A stretch of 64,000 nt of DNA from Capsicum annuum (Eukaryota; Streptophyta; Magnoliopsida; Solanales; Solanaceae). Position numbers and translations under genes: made by a program. Shown piece by piece: positions 23,461 to 34,757 of the stretch. The notes under the pieces are model-generated. The model ran no database searches. It was not told where the DNA came from and saw nothing but the letters and a program-made list of their open reading frames with translations. Location of the stretch: the NCBI RefSeq assembly GCF_002878395.1, contig NC_061115.1, positions 98,648,724-98,712,723 on the forward strand, written 5' to 3'. How positions within the stretch are numbered: the first letter of the stretch is position 1; each line of letters begins with the position of its first letter.

Positions 23461-24776
23461 ATTGGCTATTGACCTTTAATACCCAAAAGATCACCAAAAC
23501 TTTTCCCTAACACTTTATCAACACCTTGCAAAACTTACCATATGTCATGATCGAAATGAATTTGATTGTGTCAAATTGCTTTTCCTACAACACTGCAAAT
23601 GCCTTAGTGTTGTGGTTCTCATTCTCAGTAGAGATATTAGTAGGCCTTCTTTAAAATAAACTACCTTTCAACAATTAATTTCTTTGTTGCACTTATTCTT
23701 TTCATTCACCATTTAAGCTTATACAATACACGTCACCTAAGATTCCTATTAGGATCTTCCTTTTCAGGTTGGGGACATTTGTTTATATTTCCAGAATCCT
23801 TCTATATTAATATTTGTCTATCTAAAATATGAGTTGCCACAAGGTTCTACAAATTTTAAACATCAATATAAAAATTGGTGTTCAGTAAGAACACCAAAAA
23901 ACAACACCGCAACAATGTCATCAGATAGTTGCTACACTTGATATTCATATCAATCATTACGACAACCAGAACAAGGACAATTTACATGTAATTAAAGACC
24001 AAAAATAGATAATTTCTCTATTCTCTCTCTTCAATACAACTATTTTAGATTGTAAACTCTTTCTTCTTCTTCTTCTTCAATTCAAAATACTACTTTGATC
24101 TTCAGCTGTAGGATTGATTTAGTAGCAACACATGTATATATAAATGTACCTATAGACAAAATACTGATTAATTGTTATACTGACTAATTGTTACAAGAAA
24201 TATGCCCAGCAAAAGCAAAAAGGATAAGCTTGCTCACACTACAAATATATTTTTTCTATTTCTCTGGTGAAATCTTTAATTCAAAAAATATAAAAAAATA
24301 TAATATAAAGTATCAAAAATATCATAAGATTGGGAAATCTACCAATCTATTAAATTGAAAGCATAAAGATTTGATAAAAATAAGATCAAAATCAGATTAT
24401 GTACCTTAATATGTTGTAACGGAGGTCATAGATTTTGCTACCAAAAAGAATTGCCCCAAATCGATCCTCGAATCACGAGGAAACGAAGTTTAATTCACCA
24501 CAAACTAGATGTCTTTTGATATTTTTGTTAAGTAGAGAGCCAAATTTGTGTTACCAAGGCACTAATATATGTTGTCTCTATTTCTCCATCACTTAGTTTC
24601 AGATGAAGAAGCACCTAATATAAAGGGGAATCTTCAACTGTTTAGACATTACATTGAAACCGTTCTCCCCAAATTTTGGAATGAGATTATACATTAATCT
24701 CAATTTTTAGACTAAGAAATGGGTTAGGTCATCTAATAGGTATACATGGGAGACCCATGACCCAAAAAAATATAAT
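23461..24776 (-). other. AT-rich region, possibly holding the 3' LTR of the minus-strand copia
   Basis: On the minus strand an LTR should follow the PPT at 24778-24788, that is, run from about 24776 to lower coordinates. The sequence next to the PPT reads TATTATATT instead of a clean TG start, and I could not find the other end or a second LTR copy to compare. A (TTC)n run lies at about 24060-24080. Boundary unresolved. Confidence 0.3.
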
Positions 24777-24777
24777 A

Positions 24778-26656
24778 TCTCCCACTTCGTACATGGTGGA
24801 CAAAACCCGAGCCAGTATGATATCAACAAGACACCAATTTATACGACAAATAGTTTGTACCACCTATGAGCATCACGAGCTTTACCTTTAAGGTTTTACA
24901 AGTTACATATTGAAATCCAATCATATGTGGAAATAATTCTCTACTAATATAAGTATAATAATACTCACAATACCCCAAACATCATTAACTACTTCTGTAG
25001 TTAGTTATCTGATCCCTCATCCTCTAAAGATGTAAACTCGAGTTGTTATTCAACTTTATTTACACAGTTACACTTAATAACTATATGATTAGCATAATAT
25101 CCGGCTTGTGTAGACAAGTTAAAATATTCATTTTAATTATCTTCCCTTTCTACTCAGATCTATCTATTTTAAATCTATTGATTTTATAGGCATGCAATGT
25201 ATTGCCAAATTACTCATGGCTATTAGTAACATTCTATAGTAGCAAAACCGATCAACACATCAAGAAAAAGTCAAAGTTCTAAGGGTATTTCAATAAAAAG
25301 TTAATGTAACTATTAGGGTTTCACACAACTAAGAAACAGAGATTCATTCTTTCATTAACTCATTGGTTGCTAAGCACACATGGTATGAGACATGTTTTAC
25401 GATGTTCGCACCTTATATTGGTGTGTGTGTCTCATTCTTTTTTGTCATTCAACATCATACAAATCTAGGTCTAGACATCTCTAAATGTATAACCTAAGAT
25501 TCTTTCTTTAATAATCCTCAAATACATATTCTTAGAGAAACCCACATCTGGCTTTACAATACAAGTCATAATATGATAGTGGAACTTATCTCTTCATATT
25601 TCTTGACGTAAGAGACGATTGATCTTTTGAGAGAGCCAAAGTCATGACTTATTCAACACACTATATCAATAAAACACATTTTCACATGCATATGAGATTG
25701 ATCATAAGTTCAAGACTATTATATTGATAATAATTACAATCAACTCATTTTATAATATAGAAATATAATTATATCCTACATAATATTAGAGTTATAACAT
25801 ATTTCTCAAACAAGTCACTAGAAATCGACTTTGTAAAGAAATCAACTATCATTTCTCGTATAGGAATGTATTGTAAATTTATTTCTCCACTTTCTACCAT
25901 GTCTCTCACAAAGTTAAACTAAATGTCAATGTGTTTGGTCTTATTATGATATTTAGGATCCTTCGATATGCGATAGTGGTATGACTATCACAATATAAAA
26001 TTATGGGACCCTTAGAATTCTTTGAAATATTTAAATGCTCAATGAATCTCTTTAACTAAGCAGCTTCTTGTACTATAGATGTGCAAGCCACAAATTCAGA
26101 TTCCATGGTTGATAAGGTCATGCAAGTTTATTTCTTACTTTTCTATAAAATTGCACCATTATTTAGTAAAAAAGTATAATCGGAGGTTGATTTTCTATCA
26201 TAATGAACACCAGCCCAATCAGCATCTGTATAACCTCTTATGAATAAATCAAATCCACTATAGAATAGTGAATAATCTGCGGTGCCCTTTAGGTATCAAA
26301 AAATTCTCTTCACTACTTTCCAATGATCTCATCCAGGGATGGATTAACACTATCTAACTAGACCTGCAAAATGATAAATATTTATGAGAGTACATGTCAT
26401 AGCATACATCAAACTCCCAACTGCACTTGAATATGGTACTCGAGACATGTCTTTCTTTTTTTCAGTCTTTGGACATATTTGAAGGCTTAAAGTTTCACAT
26501 TTTTCTATAAGAGTATCCATGGATTTGCAATTATTCATCCGAAAGCATTCCAGAATTTTCTTTATATATGTTTCTTAGAAAGACTCAAAATTTTCTTAGA
26601 ATAATCTCTTTGGATTTTAACACCCAATATGTAGTCTACTTTACCCATATCCTCTA
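24778..26656 (-). mobile_element. 3' half of a minus-strand copia element (RT C-terminus to PPT)
   Basis: Read on the minus strand it runs from RT (26650) through RNase H (to about 25800) and a ~1-kb untranslated part to a PPT, GAAGTGGGAGA, at 24778-24788. It is cut at 26656 by the LTR of element A. The missing upstream half (gag, protease, integrase, RT N-terminus) is found on the far side of element A, at 52221-54735, on the same strand. Confidence 0.75.
25800..26656 (-). pseudogene. pol: copia RT C-terminus and RNase H relic
   Basis: The minus-strand frame starts at the cut with Asp-Met-Gly-Lys-Val-Asp-Tyr-Ile-Leu-Gly, the conserved segment ~30 residues after the RT catalytic loop, and goes on to Val-Pro-Tyr-Ser-Ser-Ala-Val-Gly-Ser-Leu-Met-Tyr-Ala-Met near 26390-26440. 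RNase H follows with stops and shifts; Lys-Thr-Lys-His-Ile-Asp can be read near 25930, and the tail ends near 25800. The YVDD loop is not present on this side. The family resembles the large TNT1-94-like group of plant copia elements. Non-functional. Confidence 0.83.
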
Positions 26657-27432
26657 TGTCATATGGTCTTTGAACCTCAAAATATTTCTCTATTTTTGGA
26701 CCTTCTAGACATATATGACTCACCATACTAGTCATATGGTAAGGGTATGGGTCAGGTGACCCAACCATATGTTGTTAAGTGTTAAGTGGTTGAGTTTTTA
26801 GAATGAGTATGACTTGGGTGAGTATGAGTCATATGGTGGGTGATGGGTCGCAGCTTTGGATTTTACTTCACTTAATTTGAAACTTAGTAACTTAAATTGG
26901 ATTCGAGTACGAGTGGCTTATCATGAGTCGTGAGATATGGAACGAGTGGTATAGTCCAACTAGTATGTCGGATAGTGTTTAAGCCCTATGGATTCTGCCT
27001 AAGAAATGGGTAAAGGGTACATGTTGTATGCTTGGGTTCAATTGGGGATTCATAGCCGTATGTTGGAAAGTGTTGGGGGTCCAAGGAATGCCTAGGGTAA
27101 GAGTGACGAGTACCACTTGTATGATAGGGTACGGGTGGTATGGTGGAGTCGCATCCTCCTACAGAAAGTTAATAAAATTTAAGTTGGGGGTATTTTGGAC
27201 ATTTCCCCATATAACTCCTTAGGACCCCATGACTTAAAACACCTTTTTCGGGCTTTATTAACCTATTTAAAATTAATTAAACACTTTAAACTCTCTAAAA
27301 ATCTCTAAAGGCTCTTGGGTTAAGAAAAAGCTAGAGTTTCTTCAAGGTGGTCAATTAAGGCTTGAATGGGTAATTTTTCTCTCATCTTCTTCTCAATCTA
27401 AGGAATGTTACTCTTCCCTCTTTGTTAGTTGA
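26657..27432 (+). repeat. Element A 5' LTR, first part
   Basis: Aligns with the first ~775 bp of the LTR at 49769: for example TTTTTGGACCTTCT near 26693 and 49808, and the shared GTATGGGTCAGGT. The start is diverged (TGTCATATGG versus TGAAACACCC). It is interrupted at 27433 by element B. Confidence 0.82.
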
Positions 27433-27869
27433 TGTTGGCTGTATTTATGTATTCTAACATCACTATTTTAGCCCTTTTTAAGCCTTATTTTGAGGATAAT
27501 TCTATACTATATTTGTAGATAATGAGATAAGTGTGTTTAAGCATGTGTTTATAATGGTTACAAGGGTTTTCCAAGAGGTTGGTACTTAAAAGAGTCAATT
27601 AGAGTTTAATAGAAAAAACTAGTCTTTTTAGCTTGAGCTAGCCTCTTGTCTAGTCTATCTTATTGGATTCTATTGTGGTCTATGTGTTCCTTATGGTTTT
27701 AAATGTGTAATTATATGTGGAACAAGTTTCTAGGAGTGTACAAAGTTCAAATGAGTCAAGGGAAGAGTGGAAACTTGAAGTGAAAGATCATGGAAATCAA
27801 CTCTAGGCTCTTGCTTTTGATTCATCATTATGGATTTAGTGTTGTTTGTGCCTCTAATTCATGTGGTGT
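27433..27869 (+). repeat. Element B 5' LTR, first part
   Basis: Aligns with 42898-43340 of the 3' LTR (for example TTTTGAGGAT and GGTTACAAGGGTTTT). Element C interrupts it at 27870, after GGTGT. Confidence 0.87.
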
Positions 27870-29263
27870 TGTAATACCCCATACTTTTACCTAGCTTAAA
27901 ATCATTCCAAAAATGTTAAAGACTTGCTTTAAAATATGAATCCATTTTTATACAAGTGGAATTTTCAAAATTTTTACTTTTTGTTGTATAGGAAATTGAA
28001 TAAGCTTTCCATCGACATCAAATTCGCTGAAATCCGACACCCAGGTGATGAGTTGGATCCTTTTAGTGAGACAGTGTATCACCTAAGCCATCAGCACATC
28101 ATAGAGCCATCTTAAATGGCAATCGTCAAAATCCAGTGGGCCTCCACGATTATGGTGCGTCGCGCCAAGGCTCAAACTCAGAATTGTCCCTTTTAAGTGT
28201 CTCAGCATGATACCACCTCATCGCGGTGAGATTTATAGTCCCATCCAGTGTTTCAACATGATTTAACTATGTCACACCGTCAGCCCAGTTCCCAGTTGTC
28301 AATTTCCAGTGACACAACGCGATAGCGCCGCGTCGCGCTGTGTGCTCAAATCGAGTTTTCAGTGACGAAAAATAAAAAACCTTCTAAGGGAAATTGGGTC
28401 TTTTTCCATGACCCAGATCAGCCTTTAACCATAAAATTATGCCCTAGAAACCTATTACATCACTTTTCCTCACTTTCTCTCAAGAACAAGAACCCTAACT
28501 CTCAAATTCAAGGGCCAAATCACAAGAACTCTCCATCTTTCCTTCCAAATTCATTAACTCAAGTTTGCATAGTGTTCATTCATGGATTCCTTTCGTCCAT
28601 GACGCCCAAGAATAAATTTTTAAAATATGAATTATAATATTCATGCTATGTGTTGATTATGTTCATGTGGTTGTTGTTGTATGATTCCCAAGTTGGACTC
28701 TTTATGTGTTTTTATGAGAATATGTTAGCATGTGAGTTGAAAACCATGAATTTTAGTTAGTTATGACATGTTAATTTGATGAATTATTCCATTCCCTAAG
28801 TCATGCACCCTAAGTGTTTGAAAAAATGCTTAAGAGACTAGAAATTATGTAATATAGCTCAATTGTGTCTTAAGTGATGGATTCCTGTATTACCCTTATG
28901 TTCAAATTACTCCCATGCTACTTTGTGCAACACAAATGTTTGTTGAAATACTAATGATGCTGGAATATGGAATTATGAAGTTGATTATATGCATTACTTC
29001 CATGTACAAGATTATGATAACCATGTACTTCATGCAATCCCCAACCAATTGTATTATGAATTATTGATATTGGTCATGTGTTCAAGAAGTGTCAAGTCTT
29101 CTCAGTTTCATGCTATCGAGTCCTGGGGGTATTTGTACCCGACAATTTAGCTGTGTGCCTAAAGCAAGTGTTATTTTTCACGATACTCTTAGTCAAGCCA
29201 TGATAAGTAGCATTCAATCAGTTATGTGACTCAGGAAAACTCAGTAAATTAAGTATCAGTCCA

Positions 29264-29340
29264 GTACTCAGTAATATCAGTAATCTCAATAATCTTAGTA
29301 ATCCAGTAATCTAAGTACATAGAAATCTCAAAAATCTTAG
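29264..29340. repeat. Degenerate 9-bp tandem repeat, about AATCTCAGT
   Basis: About eight imperfect units. The same block is present in the 3' LTR at 36134-36229, with more units, so the array has changed length between the LTRs since insertion. Confidence 0.75.
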
Positions 29341-29819
29341 TCAGTTATCAGATCTCAGTAGTATTCCATCTGTCAACGGAATCCAGTGAACTCAGTTCAG
29401 TCCAGTTAATCATTATAATAAGTAACAGATCAGTCCAGTCCAATTAAGTTTCTATTTAGATAGGAGTAGGATTCAGCACCGAGTGAACCCAGGGATGAGG
29501 GCATACACAGTCAGCCAGTAGAGGGTGTGATCCTTAGAAGCAATCCCTACATTCCAGAACTATGAAGCCATCGTAGGTTGAGATGTACACCTACGAGTGT
29601 AGGGACTATACATATTATTTGAGTTTTTCATATAGGAGGGGTTGATGGAAGAGCTCCTTGTCAGAGAGGGTTTATTCACATCTTATCTTTACCCATGACA
29701 CGGTACTGACACCCTTCCAGCTGGGGTTATAGGTTAGATTACAGGTTAGACCCCATTAGTTCAAATTTGGGGCATGTCAATCAGATGATTATCTCCCACA
29801 CTTTCAGTTACAGAATCAA

Positions 29820-30013
29820 GACTGTCAGATACAGTCACTCAGTATAGTATGATACTCACCTAGTTCCATCAGATTTTAGGACTGTTAGACACTGTCACCC
29901 AGTTAATAGTATATTAATTATATGAAATTCATATTACCAATATTCAAATTTAAGGAATGTCACATACAGTCAATCAGGCCAGTTTTTCATAATCAGAACT
30001 GTCAGAAACAGTC
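29820..30013. repeat. Four spaced copies of a 17-bp palindrome, GACTGTCAGACACAGTC type
   Basis: Copies lie near 29820, 29880, 29955 and 29997. Each has the arms GACTGT and ACAGTC around a 5-base centre, with small changes. The 3' LTR has them at 36687, 36747, 36820 and 36864. The family-1 LTRs have a single copy (15307-15324 and 20737-20755). Confidence 0.8.
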
Positions 30014-30729
30014 ATTCCTCTATAAGTAATACGACATCAGTTCCTTAGCATTCAATAGAATTAGTCATTCAGTATCCCAGTATTAGTGCTTAGATATTAG
30101 AAAATCCACGATATCAGAATTCATGAGTCAGTGTTATCAGGATCTCAGTCACAGTCGCGTATTCATGCATGTATTCTCACATTCATGTTATTCAGTCACT
30201 TAGTATTGTTCATGCATATGAATCATTGCATTCAGCCACCTCACTTACATACCAGTATATTCAACGTACTAACCCATTTATGCTATGATGTTTTATACCA
30301 TAGGTTAGATGCATGAGCTCCCGAGCATCCTTAGTAGATTAGACATTCAGGAACCAGACTAGAAGTATGTCCTCATCATTCGAGGATAGCATGATTATTT
30401 TATTACTTTATTATTTTAGTAGTTCACAGTTAGTTAGGGACATGTCCCATTAACTCCATAGATTTCAGATAATTTAGAGGCTTTCAGACTATAACATGTT
30501 TTAGATGGTTTATTTCAGTTTTGGGTATTGTTATATCCCATTACAGACATTATTTTATATTTAGTATTAGTTTATTTTGAACCTTATGGCCTTACTTCTT
30601 ATATTCCGCATAATTACAGTATATTATTTAGTCCTTAATTACAAATATCAGTCATGGGTTAGCTTGTGGTCCTTCGGGGTCATGAGCACCGTGTAACATT
30701 CCAAGTACCAGATTCGGGGCATTACAAAC

Positions 30730-30742
30730 TTGGTATCAGAGC
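30730..30742 (+). promoter_or_regulatory. Primer binding site of element C
   Basis: TTGGTATCAGAGC, three bases after the LTR end, is an exact match to the initiator tRNA-Met PBS. Confidence 0.95.
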
Positions 30743-30950
30743 ATAAGGTACAATAGTTTCCTTGGAAGTCCTAAAAGCCGCATCTGGTAGAGTCTTGTGG
30801 ATGGGTGTGTTGTGCACCACACTTATATGCAGAAGGCTATGAGATGTTTTAGGAATAGTTTCCCTTCTGCTAGTATTCATGTCATGCCAGTGAGCATAAT
30901 CTCCAATTATTTTCTCAGTATAATCCACTTCTTCCTCTTGCTTAAAGAAT

Positions 30951-32215
30951 ATGCCTTCCTAAGGGGCTAGGAAAAAGAGAATGTAATCACAGCACCTCAG
31001 CCCGTTCAGGCAGATCCCCTCGACGAACATGATTCCCATACAAAATTCAGGACTGTATTTACTACTCTAGCCAATTCATTCACAACTCTTAATAAATGGG
31101 CAGCTGTTATTCCGGCCAACCCAATGTCTAATTCAGGTGCAGCAAGGATTCGGGACTTCACCCAAATGAATCCTCCCCTATTCTCAGGTTCTAAGTCCAA
31201 AAAGGGTCCACAGGAGTTCCTCGACTAGGTTTTGAAAGTCACAGACATCATGGAAGTGACTTCCAGTGAGAGTGCAAAGTTAGCCACTTATCAGCTACAA
31301 GATGTAGCCCATACGTGGTTTAAACATTGGAAGGTAGACAGGGGTACAGATGTAGGACCCATAGAATAGAAAGAGTTTGATACAACCTTCTTAGATAGAT
31401 TCTTTCCTGTAGATCAGAAAGCCAAAGTGTTAGATTTCATCAATCTCAGACAAGGTAGCATGAGTGTAAAAGAATACTCCCTAAAGTTCACCCAGTTAAC
31501 TAGGTATGCTCCCCATGTAGTAAGAGGCAGTAGATCCATAATGAGTAAGTTTGTGTCTGGGGTTTCAGGTAGAGTGGTTAAAAAGTGTAGGAGTGTGATG
31601 TTGATTAAGAAAATAGACATATCTAGACTTATGGTCCATGATTAACAGGTTGAAGAGCAAAAACTTAAGAAGAAGGAGAGAGAGAATAATAGAGCCAGAA
31701 TAGGTAGTTATAGTTTTTCACAGCCAGGGTCGGAGGGTGGTAACAGTTATCAGCATAGCCAAAAGTTTTCAGTTCCAGCTCTTTTCTCAGCCAGTGCTCT
31801 AGCACCAAAGTTTAGAAATGATCATAGAGATGGGGCACCAGGCTTCAAGGCCCAAGGTAGTGAGAGGAGGGTTTTTACTTATCCTCTGTGCGAAGAGTGT
31901 GGTAAGCATCATAGGGGTATATGTCGAGCCGGCAGTGATGTCTTTTTTGGATGTGGTGAGATAGGTCACAAAGTTTGATTTTGTCGTAGGCCTGATCCTC
32001 AAAGTCAGGATGGTCTTCCTTCAACTCGGTCCGATCATCCAAATCAGTATAATGCTAATTCCAACTCTATCAGTGGGAAACGTCCAAATAGACTCTATGC
32101 CTTTTAGTCCCAACAAGATTAGAAAAGTTTTCCTGGTATAGTCACTGATATGTTATAATTCTTCCACTTGCATGTTTACGCTTCTTTAGATTCAGGAGCA
32201 TTTTTTTTTCTTTTG
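30951..32215 (+). pseudogene. gag: Gypsy gag relic of element C with start of protease
   Basis: The ATG at 30951 fits the usual Met-Pro start of chromovirus Gag but is followed by a stop and a shift. The main frame (31040-32000, frame of 31427) has the Pro-Pro-x-Phe-Ser-Gly-Ser motif, the Ala-x-Thr-Trp-Phe retrotransposon-gag core near 31310, and Phe-Xaa-Asp-Arg-Phe-Phe-Pro near 31390-31410. The open part 31427-31645 covers the conserved Leu-Arg-Gln-Gly-x-Met-x-Val-x-Glu-Tyr segment. The zinc region near 31880-31990 is damaged: a Phe stands where the first Cys of the CCHC knuckle is expected, and a stop lies inside it. A protease start with Leu-Asp-Ser-Gly-Ala is seen near 32190. Confidence 0.85.
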
Positions 32216-33966
32216 TAACTTTAAGGTCAGACCAAATATTAACAGTACCTTTTTCCAGTCTCTACCCCAGTGAGTCAGTCTAACACAGCTCGATAGGCAT
32301 ACAGGAACTGTCCAGTTATGATGTCTCAAAAAGTCAGTCCTTCAGGATTTTGGTAATGGCGCCAGTATGTGTAAAAATTCAGTAAGGGAAGATGAGTCCC
32401 GACCCATTCCTGCCTCAGTGCAAATTTTTGTACTTCAACCATCACGATACTTATGTAGGCTTTACGTTTTAGTCCCACAAATACAACTTATATTCACGCG
32501 CTCTTCATAGAATAGTATATGTTTCAAGTTCCTCGTATGAGGAGTTCCAGTTTACTCAATGTTACAAATCATGTCCCATGAACACAGAAATTCTAGAATC
32601 AGTTCATGCATCTCATCAATCATGCACTCATGTCATTCTTTATAGTATGCTCAACCCACATGACTCATGCTACACTCCTAATGATTAGCCAAACTCAGAT
32701 TATGTCACGTATACTCTCAGTTTAGATACCTCGATAAATCTGTGATGTTTATGTTCCATCCCTAAGTCCTCAATTATAACATTATTTAGTAGTTAGTATC
32801 TAGTAAGGGACTCAGATAGCCCTATAGAACCAAGGCTTTTAGCTATCAGTTACTTAACCATCAGAATTTAGTACGTCCGTACTAGTCTAAACCACGTTTG
32901 TATTAGTCTAAACCTCAGTTATCAGAAAACCAGCATTTAGTTCCAGTTATTGTCTTTGTTGTGATTACCGTCTCAATTACTATCTTAGCTACAATCTCAG
33001 TCCCAGTCCTAGTCTAGCCAGATCAGAAATTCAGTTCACTTTCAGGATTAACCAATCATAGTATATGGCCATTAGTTACTCAATTATTAGTATTTCAGTA
33101 CCTTAGTTATGAAATATTTCTGAATCATGTCATACACTTAGTCTTACAATTTCAAGTAATACAGTTTTCATTAATCCATGCCCAGTCACCTCATGTCACT
33201 CAGTCAGTACTTATCTCCTATGCATAATGCTATGTAGTCTAAGTCAAGTTATTCAAGACTAAGTACAGTTCCATCTTGCTGACCTAGTATTCAGCTATCA
33301 GCCATTCAATTAATCAGATAAGTTAGTATGTATAGGCATTCGTGCTTAATGCCCATGCGAATATTTTTAGTAGTCTCAGGTGAAGACGAAGTACTTTAGT
33401 TAAGCATAAGTTTTTGGTATGAGTTAGATCGATCATCCAGTACTTCAGTTTAGCAATCAGGCAACAAGTTTGTATGGTATTTTTTTCCCATCTTTCCACT
33501 GAGTCCTACTATTAGAAATCTCAAGAATGTAACTATTCCAAGATCAAAAAGTCCCAGTAGTTTCAAGATCATCTCAGTTCATGTATTATGTCTCAGTTTC
33601 AGATCCTAGATATTTAGTCAAGATTTAGTTCATAGGTACCCTATGCATCATCCCAGTTTTCCTCAATATCTCAGTCAAGTCAGTATTCTTCTAGAGACAT
33701 AATGTCCCAAGGGGGAGATGCTCTATAACCCCCGAGCTATCATGCCCTAAACCCTCTAATTTCTCTTTAAGTAACGAATCTAGTTTGGAGTTGTAGTTAC
33801 TCATAGGTTGACTCTCTAGCTTCAATATCAACCGTAAGATATGTACTTAATGGCTCAATTTAGTTCATGATACCCAGTTCACATTACATATGACAGACTC
33901 ATCCATGTTCTCATATTCCCATTCATGCGTGTTTAGAAAGGATCTCGAGATAAGGTCAAAAAATAT
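32216..33966 (+). other. Degenerate interior of element C replacing RT, RNase H and integrase core
   Basis: About 1.75 kb with no recognisable pol domain on either strand, made largely of CAGT-rich sequence like that in the LTRs and in the interior of the family-1 element. Confidence 0.7.
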
Positions 33967-34345
33967 ATGTGTTTGAAAATCTCTCCCATAAAGGGAGTGG
34001 AGAGGTTTGGCAAAAAGGGAAATCTCAGTCCCCGATATGTCGGTCCCTTCAAAATTCTCAATCGTTTTGGCAAAGTAGCTTATGATCTCAAATCTCCTTC
34101 AGATCTAACTTCAGTGCATCCGATATTTCATGTATCCTTGTTTAAGAAATGCATAAGTGACCAAGCCGTCATAGTCCCTATTGATGGCGTAGACATTCAG
34201 AACAACCTCTCTTATAAAGATATTCCAGTCAAAATCCTTGACTATCAGACTCGTAGACTGAGGAACAAAAAAGTCCCTCTACTCAAAATACATTGGCGGA
34301 ATCAGTCAGTTGAGGGAGCTACTTGAAAAGCAGAAGCAGAAATGT
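33967..34345 (+). pseudogene. pol: Integrase C-terminus plus chromodomain of element C
   Basis: A 119-residue open stretch starts with the Gly-Val-x-Arg-Phe-Gly-Lys-Lys-Gly-x-Leu-Ser-Pro-Arg-Tyr-x-Gly-Pro-Phe motif of the integrase C-terminal (GPY/F) domain, goes on through Val-His-Pro-x-Phe-His-Val-Ser, and ends in a chromodomain-like segment (about residues 82-119) with Leu-Arg-Asn-Lys and Ile-His-Trp-Arg-Asn. In chromoviruses this end directs integration to modified chromatin. The Trp expected after the final Ala-Thr is a TGA stop, and the tail Pro-His-Leu-Phe is still readable downstream. The core with the catalytic triad is missing. The ATG is internal. Confidence 0.88.
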
Positions 34346-34742
34346 GATCCAAGCACCCTCACCTTTTCTCTACAAAACTCAGACTTAGCCAAAGGCAATA
34401 TCTTTCCTTAAAGCTTATTCAGTTTCATGTTCAAGTTCCAGTTACAAACCAGTTTCATGCTCAGATTCCTATCATAAACTTGGTATCCATCTACCATTGC
34501 CTATTTAATCATGTGTTCATGCATCAGATATGGATTTTCCTTGTGCGAAACTCAGTTATCAGAAATCTTAGTCATGTATTCAAGAGTCAGTTCAGACATG
34601 AAATCATGCACCAGATATGTATGCTTAGTATGAATTTCAGCAATGTCAGTCATGTTGTCATGTTCCGGTTGTTCATGTTCAGTTATGTACTTCATATTAT
34701 CATTTCTCCCATTTTAGTAAGTCACATTCGAGTATGAATGTT

Positions 34743-34757
34743 CCCAAGTGAGATATA
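34743..34757 (+). promoter_or_regulatory. Degenerate polypurine tract of element C
   Basis: CCCAAGTGAGATATA just before the 3' LTR corresponds to CCAAGGGGGAGATAT of the family-1 element; the G run is interrupted by T and A. Confidence 0.75.

Larger units (their letters stand above)
27870..30726 (+). repeat. Element C 5' LTR
   Basis: TGTAATACCCC start, GGGGCATTACA end. Contains a CpG-rich motif block (about 28075-28345), a stem-loop at 28580-28602, AATCTCAGT-like repeats (29264-29340), four GACTGTC-type palindromes (29820-30013), and stem-loops at 30283-30303 and 30370-30386. Confidence 0.92.

Noticed and set aside
23236..23472. 78-codon frame as a host gene
   Set aside because: It overlaps the SINE/LINE tail and is of low complexity.
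26562..26768. Minus-strand frame starting at 26768 as one protein
   Set aside because: It is a chance fusion: the first part is element A LTR, only the part below 26656 is copia RT.
29820..30013. CRISPR-like regularly spaced short repeats
   Set aside because: Plant nuclear LTR context, only four degenerate palindromes, uneven spacing, no cas genes.
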